The notes below the pieces were generated by a model that was not told the DNA's origin, made no database searches, and worked only from the letters and a program-made list of their open reading frames with translations. Below are positions 1 to 5,598 of a DNA stretch of 5,632 nt, in pieces. The stretch is from Bradyrhizobiaceae bacterium. GTDB lineage: Bacteria; Pseudomonadota; Alphaproteobacteria; Rhizobiales; Xanthobacteraceae. Location of the stretch: NCBI GenBank assembly GCA_016793685.1, contig JAEULX010000028.1, positions 1-5,632 on the forward strand, in the 5' to 3' direction. The number at the start of each line of letters is the position of its first letter. Positions within the stretch are counted from its first letter, which is position 1. The translations under genes were made by a program, and so were the position numbers.

Positions 1-357
1 CAGCATCCGGCGGGCGCCGATCGCCTCCACCCTTGCCTGCTCGACCGCCTCGAACACCGCGCGCGCCTGCTGGCCGCCGGGAAGCAGCTTGCGGTGAACG
101 GCCTTGTCGTGACAGGCCATCCGCAGCGCGATGGCGTCGGCATGGCCGCGCACGATGGCCGCATCGCCTTCGGTCAGCTTGCGCGGCGGCTCGGGAAGCC
201 GCGCCTTGTTGCCGGCGACGCCAGGCCGCTCGGCGGCGAAAGCGACTTCGATCTCGGGCTTGCGGGCGATCGCGCGCAGGCACCCCGTCACCGCCCGCTT
301 GAACGGTTCGTTCGGGCTTTCCTTGGCCGAAGGTTTGCCTTTGATGTTCGAAGCCAT
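1..357 (-). CDS. cobT: Cobaltochelatase subunit CobT, N-terminal part (3' end outside window)
   Basis: CobT works with CobS as the ATP-driven partner of CobN, which inserts Co2+ into hydrogenobyrinic acid a,c-diamide in the aerobic cobalamin pathway in the cytoplasm. Only the first 119 codons are present, and the frame runs open off the left edge. The translation starts MASNIKGKPSAKESPNEPFK and continues with RAVTGCLRAIARKPEIEV (about residues 21-38) and RLPEPPRKL, the familiar conserved opening of alphaproteobacterial CobT. The family is usually above 600 residues, with an acidic middle and a C-terminal von Willebrand A/MIDAS domain; neither lies in this window. The start at 357 is preceded, after an 8-base spacer, by a purine-rich GGGAGAGGG that can serve as ribosome-binding site, but this lies in the arm of a hairpin. 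The gene starts 35 bases after the cobS stop on the same strand, so the two are probably one transcript. The identification comes from recalled family sequence plus the cobS neighbour. Confidence 0.9.
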   Translation of the reverse strand, partial: MASNIKGKPSAKESPNEPFKRAVTGCLRAIARKPEIEVAFAAERPGVAGNKARLPEPPRKLTEGDAAIVRGHADAIALRMACHDKAVHRKLLPGGQQARAVFEAVEQARVEAIGARRML

Positions 358-365
358 GGCTTTTT

Positions 366-386
366 CCCTCTCCCTGGCGGAGAGGG
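366..386 (-). promoter_or_regulatory. Hairpin in the cobS-cobT gap covering the cobT ribosome-binding site
   Basis: Positions 366-373 (CCCTCTCC) and 379-386 (GGAGAGGG) are perfect 8-base inverted copies around a 5-base loop. In the minus-strand transcript, the 3' arm is the GGAGAGGG that forms most of the cobT Shine-Dalgarno sequence, 8 bases before its ATG. The hairpin would therefore hide the site unless ribosomes finishing cobS or some factor opened it. The arm is followed by five A residues rather than U, so it is not a terminator in the cobST direction. CCCTCTCC/GGAGAGGG palindromes are also common dispersed intergenic repeats in rhizobial genomes, which is an alternative explanation. 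Confidence 0.6.
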
Positions 387-392
387 CGCAAG

Positions 393-1379
393 TCAGCTCA
401 GCGCGACATTCACCGACGATTCGGGCAATTCCTGCCCGAAGCAACGCTGGTAGAATTCCGCGACCAGCGGACGCTCGAGCTCATCGCATTTGTTGAGGAA
501 CGTCACCCGGAAGGCGAAGCCGATTTCTTTGAAGATATCGGCGTTCTCCGCCCAGGTGATCACCGTGCGCGGGCTCATGACCGTCGACAGATCGCCGTTC
601 ATGAAGGCGTTGCGGGTGAGGTCGGCGAGACGGACCATCTTGTTGACGATGTCGCGGCCCTGCTCGGTGCGGTAATGCTTCGCCTTGGCGAGGACGATCT
701 CCACTTCGTTGTCGTGGGGCAGATAGTTGAGGGTGGTGACGATCGACCAGCGGTCCATCTGGCCCTGGTTGATCTGCTGGGTGCCGTGATAGAGGCCGCT
801 CGTATCGCCGAGGCCGACCGTGTTGGCGGTGGCGAACAGACGGAAGGCCGGATGCGGCTTGATCACCTTGTTCTGGTCGAGCAGGGTGAGGCGGCCCGAC
901 ACTTCGAGCACGCGCTGAATCACGAACATGACGTCCGGGCGGCCGGCGTCGTATTCGTCGAAGCACAAAGCGACATTGTGCTGAAGCGCCCAGGGCAGGA
1001 TGCCGTCGCGAAACTCGGTCACCTGCTGGCCTTCATGAATCACGATCGCGTCCTTGCCGATCAGATCAATGCGGCTGATGTGACTGTCGAGATTGACCCG
1101 GACGCATGGCCAGTTGAGCCGCGCGGCGACCTGCTCGACATGGGTCGATTTGCCGGTGCCGTGGTAGCCAGTCACCATCACGCGGCGGTTCTTGGCGAAA
1201 CCTGCGAGGATGGCGAGCGTGGTCGGCCGGTCGAACCGGTAATCGGTGTCGATGTCCGGAACATGCTCATCGGGTTCGGAAAAGGCCGGAACTTCCATAT
1301 CGCTGTCGATGCCGAACAGCTGGCGCACCGACACTTTCATGTCAGGCAGGCCGGCCATGGTTTCAGTTGCAGAGTTCAT
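393..1379 (-). CDS. cobS: Cobaltochelatase AAA+ ATPase subunit CobS
   Basis: CobS is the AAA+ ATPase of the CobNST cobaltochelatase. It forms rings with CobT and uses ATP to drive cobalt insertion by CobN into hydrogenobyrinic acid a,c-diamide. The 328 residues match the family's usual length of about 330. The N-terminal CobS segment (MKVSVRQLFGIDSDMEVPAF, about residues 14-33) precedes the ATPase core. The core shows Walker A GYHGTGKST (71-79), Walker B ALCFDE (137-142), sensor-1 FATANT (182-187), MDRW (208-211, probable arginine-finger region) and a sensor-2-like MSPRT (268-272). The ATG at 1379 is preceded by AGGAGG (1389-1384) four bases upstream, which fixes the start. No frameshift or missing motif is seen. 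It lies 35 bases upstream of cobT. No cobalamin-riboswitch B12 box was recognised in the 238 bases upstream, so regulation by B12 is not evident here. Magnesium-chelatase and MoxR ATPases are relatives, but the adjacent cobT start settles the call. Confidence 0.97.
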   Translation of the reverse strand: MNSATETMAGLPDMKVSVRQLFGIDSDMEVPAFSEPDEHVPDIDTDYRFDRPTTLAILAGFAKNRRVMVTGYHGTGKSTHVEQVAARLNWPCVRVNLDSHISRIDLIGKDAIVIHEGQQVTEFRDGILPWALQHNVALCFDEYDAGRPDVMFVIQRVLEVSGRLTLLDQNKVIKPHPAFRLFATANTVGLGDTSGLYHGTQQINQGQMDRWSIVTTLNYLPHDNEVEIVLAKAKHYRTEQGRDIVNKMVRLADLTRNAFMNGDLSTVMSPRTVITWAENADIFKEIGFAFRVTFLNKCDELERPLVAEFYQRCFGQELPESSVNVALS

Positions 1380-1617
1380 TGCACCTCCTGGCCTCGGCAG
1401 TGTCCGACATACGGAGATCCAACGCGGCTACGCCCGACGCATCCGCCACAGATAGCAGACCGCGCTTTCGACCGGAACGAAGGACAGGAATTTGGGCTCA
1501 TGTAGGAACATATAGGCTTTTGCGCACTAGCCGTCCCGGAAAATCCTCACCCGCAACGGGAAACCCGGATTCCTTGCCGGGGTTCATTGCTGAAGCGCAG
1601 GCGAAGGGGCTCGTCGA
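1380..1617. other. Intergenic region between the J-domain gene and cobS
   Basis: This stretch of 238 bases holds no credible gene. Short plus-strand frames cross it, but they run on as the antisense of cobS or of the J-domain gene. In the minus direction it contains, just after the J-domain stop, two small hairpins described separately. It then has an AT-richer patch around 1507-1520 with CTATAT, which could be a -10 element for cobS, though no convincing -35 was found at normal spacing. The cobS Shine-Dalgarno sequence closes it at 1384-1389. The length of the gap suggests that cobS may have its own promoter and not depend on read-through from the J-domain gene. Confidence 0.5.
1550..1584 (-). 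terminator. Possible weak terminator after the J-domain gene
   Basis: Read on the minus strand, AACCCCGG (1584-1577) pairs with CCGGGTT (1568-1562) across an 8-base loop with one bulged C. This is followed directly by a second small stem, CCCG-TTG-CGGG (1560-1550). A short ATTTT lies a few bases further on. The structure sits 34-68 bases beyond the stop at 1618. The stems are short and there is no proper U-tract, so termination is only a possibility. Confidence 0.3.
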
Positions 1618-2241
1618 TCAGCACAACCCCGTCGATTTCAAAAATCTGTATGCCTCGATAATTTCTCGCAATTTATCTTCCGTGCCGCGATCGCCGCCGT
1701 TGGCGTCGGGGTGGTGCCGTTTCACCAGCTCCTTGAACCGGCCCTTGATCTCGGCCCGCGTGGCGCCTTCCTCGAGGCCCATCGTATGCAGCGCCTTGCG
1801 CTCGGCATTACGGACGGTGCGCTGCTCGGCGTAGGCGTGCGCATTCTGACGGCGCGTCGGCCCGTCCCCGAACTCGCCTTGGAATGCAAAGGGATCGGTG
1901 CTGTCCGCGAACAAGCCGTTGAGCTTCAAGCGCTTGAAACGCGAGCCCATCGACAGGCCGAGTTTCCAGGTCGGGCGATGGCCGGTGAGCGCATCTTTTT
2001 GGAAGCGTTCCACCGCCTCCGCGCTCATCCCTTCAAAAAAGTTGTAGGACTGGTTGTACTCACGCACGTGGTCGAGACAAAACCGCCAATACTCGCGCTC
2101 GCGCGTCCGCCCTTTGGGAGCGCGATGCGTGCCGGCCTCCTGACAGCCGGGCCACTCGCAAACGTGTACGGCGCCGCGTGCCTGCCGATCTCGTGCGGGC
2201 TTGACGCGGATGCGGTCGAAGAGGGGTGAGTCCAATTTCAT
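1618..2241 (-). CDS. J-domain (DnaJ-class) protein with N-terminal Cys/His domain
   Basis: This is a 207-residue protein whose C-terminus is a J-domain (about residues 150-204): helix II KGRFKELVKRHHPD with the HPD motif at 177-179, then EDKLREIIEAYRFLKS. J-domains stimulate ATP hydrolysis by Hsp70/DnaK, so it is probably a cytoplasmic co-chaperone; its client is unknown. The N-terminal half is not a DnaJ arrangement. It has CEWPGC (28-33), HRAPKGR (39-45) and FCLDHVREYN (54-63), and the spacing of C28, C33, C55 and H58 (plus H39) could form a metal site, which is inference. There is no G/F region and no CxxCxGxG repeat, so it is not DnaJ itself. The start at 2241 is the first in-frame ATG after a stop at 2253-2251. 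It has no Shine-Dalgarno sequence, and a CATAAT sits only a few bases upstream (see the promoter entry). Similar proteins next to cobS are familiar in Hyphomicrobiales, from memory. Confidence 0.9.
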   Translation of the reverse strand: MKLDSPLFDRIRVKPARDRQARGAVHVCEWPGCQEAGTHRAPKGRTREREYWRFCLDHVREYNQSYNFFEGMSAEAVERFQKDALTGHRPTWKLGLSMGSRFKRLKLNGLFADSTDPFAFQGEFGDGPTRRQNAHAYAEQRTVRNAERKALHTMGLEEGATRAEIKGRFKELVKRHHPDANGGDRGTEDKLREIIEAYRFLKSTGLC

Positions 2242-2249
2242 CGGCGGCC

Positions 2250-2279
2250 ATTATGTGGGCTTTGGGCGATCGCCCGCAA
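2250..2279 (-). promoter_or_regulatory. Candidate promoter of the J-domain gene, close enough to give a leaderless mRNA
   Basis: On the minus strand, TTGCGG (2279-2274) and CATAAT (2255-2250) are separated by 18 bases. CATAAT matches the sigma-70 -10 consensus at five of six positions, while TTGCGG matches the -35 at only three. Transcription would begin near 2243, within a few bases of the ATG at 2241, leaving no room for a ribosome-binding site; none is visible. This was read by eye and start-site data are lacking. Confidence 0.35.
2264..2275. promoter_or_regulatory. Perfect 12-base palindrome between divergent genes
   Basis: GGGCGATCGCCC is a perfect palindrome in the 121-base gap between the J-domain gene and bolA. 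It falls in the spacer of the candidate minus-strand promoter and 7 bases before a TTGACA (2282-2287) that could be a -35 for bolA, so it is well placed as an operator for both genes. The core GCGATCGC is a frequent word in some GC-rich genomes, and chance cannot be excluded. Confidence 0.35.
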
Positions 2280-2362
2280 GCTTGACAGGTTACGCATAAC
2301 GTGATCCGCGGAGCATGGAAGCGGACAAGGAGGTCCGTACCAATACGAGGAGTTGACACCGC

Positions 2363-2650
2363 ATGCGCGTGCGCGACGCTATCGCAGAAAAGCTGACGAA
2401 GGCTTTCTCGCCGGAACGCCTCGCGGTGACTGATGAATCGCACAAGCACAAGGGACACGGCGGCTGGCGTCCGGAGGGCGAGACGCACTTTCGCGTGAGC
2501 ATCGTCGCCGCTGGTTTTTCCGGGAAGAGCCGGCTCGATCGTCACCGGATGATCAATCAGGTGCTGTCGGCGGAACTCGCGGGCGGCGTTCATGCGCTGG
2601 CGATCGAAGCGGCGGCGCCGGGCGAAGCGGCCGCACCTGGGGCGGCATGA
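2363..2650 (+). CDS. bolA: BolA family protein
   Basis: BolA proteins bind monothiol glutaredoxins and share a [2Fe-2S] cluster, acting in iron-sulfur trafficking and iron signalling; some also bind DNA through their class-II KH-like fold. The 95 residues show the family order: an N-terminal helix (MRVRDAIAEKLTKAF), the His-rich loop SHKHKGHGG (26-34), the strand HFRVSIVAAGFSGKSRLDRH (42-61) with the FxGxxxxxRHR signature, and the invariant C-terminal histidine in VHAL (H77), a known cluster ligand. No cysteine is present, as in BolA1-type members. An Ala/Pro-rich tail (APGEAAAPGAA) ends it. ATG 2363 follows an in-frame stop at 2354-2356, so no longer start is possible in this frame. AGGAG (2348-2352) lies 10 bases upstream, which is rather far, and a stronger AAGGAGGT at 2327-2334 is too distant. 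It diverges from the J-domain gene and converges on yihY/brkB. The symbol is used for the family, since paralogues are common in alphaproteobacteria. Confidence 0.93.
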   Translation: MRVRDAIAEKLTKAFSPERLAVTDESHKHKGHGGWRPEGETHFRVSIVAAGFSGKSRLDRHRMINQVLSAELAGGVHALAIEAAAPGEAAAPGAA

Positions 2651-2652
2651 CG

Positions 2653-2676
2653 TTTGCAATTCATTTTGCAATTCAT
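2653..2676. repeat. 12-base tandem duplication at the bolA/brkB convergence
   Basis: TTTGCAATTCAT occurs twice head to tail (2653-2664 and 2665-2676) with no mismatch. On the minus strand the second copy contains the brkB stop codon (2675-2673), so the duplication repeats the stop and the bases after it. It fills nearly the whole space between the two convergent genes. It is AT-rich compared with its surroundings. It probably arose by replication slippage. Confidence 0.8.
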
Positions 2677-3572
2677 GCGGCGTCGGCCTCGTCCTTCCGC
2701 TGCTGTCGCAGATTGACGATCACCGCGTTCAACTCCCCGCCGTATATGAAGATGGTCGCCGTCCAGTACAAGAAGACGAGTGCGATCATCGCCGAGGCAA
2801 GTCCGGCGTAAGTCGTGACATACGCGCCCGCGAACTGCGCGAGGTAGCGCCCGAACAGCACGCCGGTGATGAGCCACATCGCGAGCGTGACGATGATGCC
2901 TGGCGTGATATCGAGCAGCGACCGCTTGCCGGCGGGCAGCCACTTGTGCACGAGCACCAGGGCGACCACGAGCACGGCCGTCGCAACGCCGAAGCGCAGG
3001 AACGTCAGCGTCACCTCGAACTGGCTCAATGCCGGAAAATGGCGCTTGGCCGATTGCAGAATCAGCGGCCCGAGCACGATGAGGAAGGAAAGCGCGATCA
3101 GCGCCAGCGCCGCGACGAGAATATAGGCGATCGATTCCAGGCGCAGCAGCCACCAGGACCGTTGCTCGGGAACGCCGTAGGCGCGGTTGAGGCCGATGCG
3201 CAGGCTCTCGATGCCGCTGGACGAAAAATAGAGTGCGAGCGCCCCGCCGAACGTCAACAGCCCGGAGTGCGCCGTCGTCAGCACGCTCTCGATCTCGCTC
3301 GAGATCGGCCGGGAGACCGCCTGCGGCCAGGCTTCGAGCAGGATCAGCGCGACCTGGTCCGACAGATTCTGTGCGCCGAGGAAGCCGGTCAGCGCCGCCA
3401 CGAAGATGAGAAACGGAAACAGCGACATCAGCAATGTCAGGGCGATGTGGCTCGCGATCGCCCATCCATCGTCGCGGATGAAGGCGATGAATGCGTCATA
3501 AGCAATGCGAAAGCAGCTGACCAACGGGCGCAAGGGGCAGTATCCAAAGCAACGGTTCTGATCCCTTGCCAA
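2673..3572 (-). CDS. YihY/virulence factor BrkB family membrane protein
   Basis: This is a polytopic inner-membrane protein of the YihY/BrkB (formerly ribonuclease BN) family. Its molecular function is not established, and the old RNase BN label is considered wrong. About six hydrophobic segments lie near residues 37-63, 104-122, 145-171, 193-213, 221-246 and 254-280. Family landmarks are DDGWAIASHIALTLLMSLFP (34-53), SSSGIESLRIGLNRAYG (117-133) and, near the end, YAGLASAMIALVFLYW followed by IYGGELNA (255-283). The tail is charged and cytoplasmic-looking. The start is uncertain. There is no ATG before the first membrane segment. The longest frame begins at a TTG (3572) just after a stop, with no ribosome-binding site and inside an inverted repeat. 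TTGs at 3533 (codon 14) or 3524 (codon 17) would give 286 or 283 residues and match where the family's similarity begins (RIAYDAF). It converges on bolA and diverges from mcd. Confidence 0.9.
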   Translation of the reverse strand: MARDQNRCFGYCPLRPLVSCFRIAYDAFIAFIRDDGWAIASHIALTLLMSLFPFLIFVAALTGFLGAQNLSDQVALILLEAWPQAVSRPISSEIESVLTTAHSGLLTFGGALALYFSSSGIESLRIGLNRAYGVPEQRSWWLLRLESIAYILVAALALIALSFLIVLGPLILQSAKRHFPALSQFEVTLTFLRFGVATAVLVVALVLVHKWLPAGKRSLLDITPGIIVTLAMWLITGVLFGRYLAQFAGAYVTTYAGLASAMIALVFLYWTATIFIYGGELNAVIVNLRQQRKDEADAA

Positions 3573-3592
3573 CGCTTATGGGCTTGGCAAGG
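3564..3592. promoter_or_regulatory. 9-base inverted repeat between brkB and mcd
   Basis: CCTTGCCAA (3564-3572) and TTGGCAAGG (3584-3592) are perfect inverted copies around 11 bases. CCTTGCC appears again at 3641-3647, in the near-palindrome CCTTGCCTTAAGCGAGG (3641-3657). Two related sites between divergent genes suggest an operator for a dimeric regulator of mcd, brkB or both. No T-tract follows on either strand, so a terminator is unlikely. The regulator is unknown. Confidence 0.5.
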
Positions 3593-3709
3593 TCCGTGCC
3601 CCGCATGCGCGCCAAAAGCGGCCCGCAAAGGGCAGTCCGGCCTTGCCTTAAGCGAGGTTTGGGAGCATTGAAACGATTGTTTGCGGCACCGCGAAACTTA
3701 CGATTTTCC

Positions 3710-3715
3710 GGAGAA
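3710..3715 (+). promoter_or_regulatory. Ribosome-binding site of mcd
   Basis: GGAGAA ends five bases before the ATG at 3721. It supports that ATG as the start of the long N-terminal extension, rather than a later start nearer the acyl-CoA dehydrogenase core. Confidence 0.75.
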
Positions 3716-3720
3716 TTTCC

Positions 3721-5397
3721 ATGGCTATTGCTGCGTTGCGTGCGGAGACGGTTCCTGATCTTGTCAGTGTTGCTCATGAGGCCGCCGGGGCGCTCGATGC
3801 AATTTTAGCCGACGCGATTAACAAGGTTCGTGCGCGGGTTTCCGCCGAAGGGGGGATTGCGGCGCGCCTGTTCGATCGCGAGCAGCGCGCGACTCACGGG
3901 CTCGCCTGGCTTGCGACCTATGCGGAAGCTGTGCGCCAGCTCGCCGCCTACGCCGGCCGCATGAGCGAGGCCGGCCGCCTCGGCCAGATCGAGGAACTGG
4001 TGGTGCGGATCGGGCTCGGCGAATATCTCGCGCAGGTCGTCGGCGGCATTCCGATGAGCCAGGGCGAATTCGTGCGCCCTGCGGATCTCGGGCTCGATAC
4101 GCTCGAGGTCGCGACCCGGCTGGCGCCGGCGATCGCCGCGTTGGCGGACTCCGGCAACACGCCGGCCAACCGCGCGCGCCTGGCCGAACTGATCAGCGCG
4201 CACCATACGGCGACGCCGGGCGATTGCGGCCTCGACGAAACGCTCGAGCAAATCCGCGACGAGATGCGCAAATTCGCCGACAGCGAAGTGATCCCGCAGG
4301 CGCACGGATGGCACCTGACCAACAGCTACATACCGCTGGAGACGATCAAGCACGTCGCCGAACTCGGCGTGTTCGGGCTGACCATTCCGGAGGAATACGG
4401 CGGCATGGGGCTCGGCAAGGAGTCGATGTGCGTCGTCTCCGAGGAGCTTTCGCGCGGTTATATCGGCGTCGGCAGTCTCGGCACCCGCTCGGAGATCGCG
4501 GCCGAGCTGATCCTCAGCTCGGGCACCGAGGAGCAGAAGAACAAGTGGCTGCCCTTGATCGCCACCGGCGAAGTGCTGCCGACGGCGGTGTTCACCGAAC
4601 CCAATACCGGCTCGGACCTCGCCTCGCTGAAGACCCGCGCGGTGCGCGAGGGCGATGTCTACAAGGTCTACGGCAACAAGACCTGGATCACCCACCCGGT
4701 GCGCGCGGACCTCATGACCCTGCTCGTGCGCACCAATCCCAAGGACCCCGGCTATCAGGGCCTGTCCATGCTGCTCGCCGAGAAGCCGCGCGGCACCGAC
4801 GAAAACCCATTCCCGGCGCCCGGCATGTCGGGCACCGAAATCGAGGTGCTCGGCTATCGCGGCATGAAGGAATACGAGATCGCCTTCGACGGGTTCGAGG
4901 TGAAGGCCGAGAACCTGCTTGGCGGGGTCGAGGGGCAGGGCTTCAAGCAGCTCATGCAGACCTTCGAGGCTGCGCGCATCCAGACCGCCGCGCGCGCCAT
5001 CGGCGTCGCCGAAGCGGCGATGGAGGAGGGGCTGCGCTATGCCGAAACGCGCATCCAGTTCGGCCAGCCGATTCTCGGCTTCCCGCGCGTGTCCGACAAA
5101 ATCGCGATCATGGCGTCGGAAATCATGATCTCGCGGCAGATCGCCTATCACGCCGCCCGCCAGAAGGACGAGGGCAAGCGCTGCGACCTCGAAGCGGGCA
5201 TGGCGAAGCTGCTCGCCGCGCGCGTCGCCTGGGCGGCCGCCGACAACACCGTGCAAATACACGGCGGCAACGGCTTCGCCCTCGAATACCGGGCCTCGCG
5301 CCTTCTGTGCGACGCACGCATTCTCTCGATCTTCGAGGGCGCGGCGGAAATCCAGGCGCAGGTCATCGCGCGCCGGCTGATGGATCGCAGGAACTGA
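3721..5397 (+). CDS. mcd: Probable (2S)-methylsuccinyl-CoA dehydrogenase
   Basis: This FAD-dependent acyl-CoA dehydrogenase is predicted to oxidise (2S)-methylsuccinyl-CoA to mesaconyl-CoA, passing electrons to electron-transfer flavoprotein, in the ethylmalonyl-CoA pathway of acetyl-CoA assimilation. At 558 residues it is far longer than ordinary acyl-CoA dehydrogenases (about 380). An extra helical N-terminal domain (about 1-165) is typical of Mcd. The core follows: LGVFGLTIPEEYGGMG (215-230), the FAD/substrate motif VFTEPNTGSDL (290-300), KTWITHPVRAD (320-330), GYRGMKEYEIAFDGF (378-392), RIQFGQPI (444-451), QIHGGNGF (512-519) and SIFEGAAEIQ (536-545), whose E539 sits where medium-chain dehydrogenases place the catalytic base. 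From memory, Rhodobacter sphaeroides Mcd has W315, T317 and E377 at its active site. W322, T324 and E384 here lie at the same +7 offset, which supports Mcd over isovaleryl- or short-chain enzymes. A good ribosome-binding site lies five bases before the ATG. It appears monocistronic. Confidence 0.88.
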   Translation: MAIAALRAETVPDLVSVAHEAAGALDAILADAINKVRARVSAEGGIAARLFDREQRATHGLAWLATYAEAVRQLAAYAGRMSEAGRLGQIEELVVRIGLGEYLAQVVGGIPMSQGEFVRPADLGLDTLEVATRLAPAIAALADSGNTPANRARLAELISAHHTATPGDCGLDETLEQIRDEMRKFADSEVIPQAHGWHLTNSYIPLETIKHVAELGVFGLTIPEEYGGMGLGKESMCVVSEELSRGYIGVGSLGTRSEIAAELILSSGTEEQKNKWLPLIATGEVLPTAVFTEPNTGSDLASLKTRAVREGDVYKVYGNKTWITHPVRADLMTLLVRTNPKDPGYQGLSMLLAEKPRGTDENPFPAPGMSGTEIEVLGYRGMKEYEIAFDGFEVKAENLLGGVEGQGFKQLMQTFEAARIQTAARAIGVAEAAMEEGLRYAETRIQFGQPILGFPRVSDKIAIMASEIMISRQIAYHAARQKDEGKRCDLEAGMAKLLAARVAWAAADNTVQIHGGNGFALEYRASRLLCDARILSIFEGAAEIQAQVIARRLMDRRN

Positions 5398-5598
5398 TTG
5401 TTCCTTTCGGCTTCCCGCGGTTCCGGAAGGGCCGCGGGGCGCCGGCAGCTTGCGATTCTGCCCGCACGCGGGAGTGGCATATTTTTTCAATAGACCGTCA
5501 GTCGCCGAAGCGCGGGCTGGCGGTAAATTATTGATGGAGATTAATGTTAGCGGGGGCGTTCCGGTCCAGTGCAAAAAAACAGACCCAGCGAGGCGCTA
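5398..5598. other. Intergenic region after mcd
   Basis: These 201 bases contain no convincing gene. They hold a GC-rich hairpin at 5414-5438 and a smaller stem CCCG-CACG-CGGG (5461-5472), with a run of six T (5482-5487) nine bases beyond it. An AT-richer patch (about 5523-5550) may hold promoter elements for the next gene. A run of seven A (5573-5579) lies just upstream of it. No promoter pair at standard spacing was identified. Confidence 0.5.
5414..5438 (+). terminator. Possible terminator hairpin downstream of mcd
   Basis: CCCGCGG (5414-5420) pairs perfectly with CCGCGGG (5432-5438) across 11 bases, which themselves contain the palindrome TTCCGGAA (5421-5428). It begins 17 bases after the mcd stop, where a terminator is expected, but no T-tract follows. 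The nearest T run is more than 40 bases further on, behind a second small stem. It could protect the mRNA 3' end or act with Rho. Confidence 0.4.

Noticed and set aside
94..496. Overlapping plus-strand frames (94-453, 131-496)
   Set aside because: They are antisense to the cobT N-terminus and the end of cobS. Their products are low-complexity and have no ribosome-binding sites.
675..1505. 276-codon open frame on the plus strand opposite cobS
   Set aside because: It lies antisense to cobS, whose motifs are complete, and its translation has no recognisable family features.
1380..1617. Cobalamin riboswitch upstream of cobS
   Set aside because: I looked for a B12-box-like element and the associated stems on the minus strand and recognised none. 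At 238 bases, part of it occupied by other features, the gap is also tight for a full one. A covariance-model scan would be decisive.
2060..2671. 203-codon minus-strand frame overlapping the J-domain gene and bolA
   Set aside because: It overlaps two real genes and its product is Arg-rich low-complexity. Its internal MAADEIG start at 2251 is out of frame with the J-domain protein.
2592..3671. 359-codon plus-strand frame opposite brkB
   Set aside because: The translation is rich in Arg, Glu, Gln and Asp, as expected for the antisense of a hydrophobic membrane protein. No family is recognisable.
3805..5574. 589-codon open frame on the minus strand opposite mcd
   Set aside because: It mirrors the codon structure of the well-supported mcd gene in a GC-rich sequence. 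Its translation is Arg/Ala/Gly/His-rich, with no recognisable domain and no ribosome-binding site. Long antisense frames are expected when the sense gene avoids certain codons.
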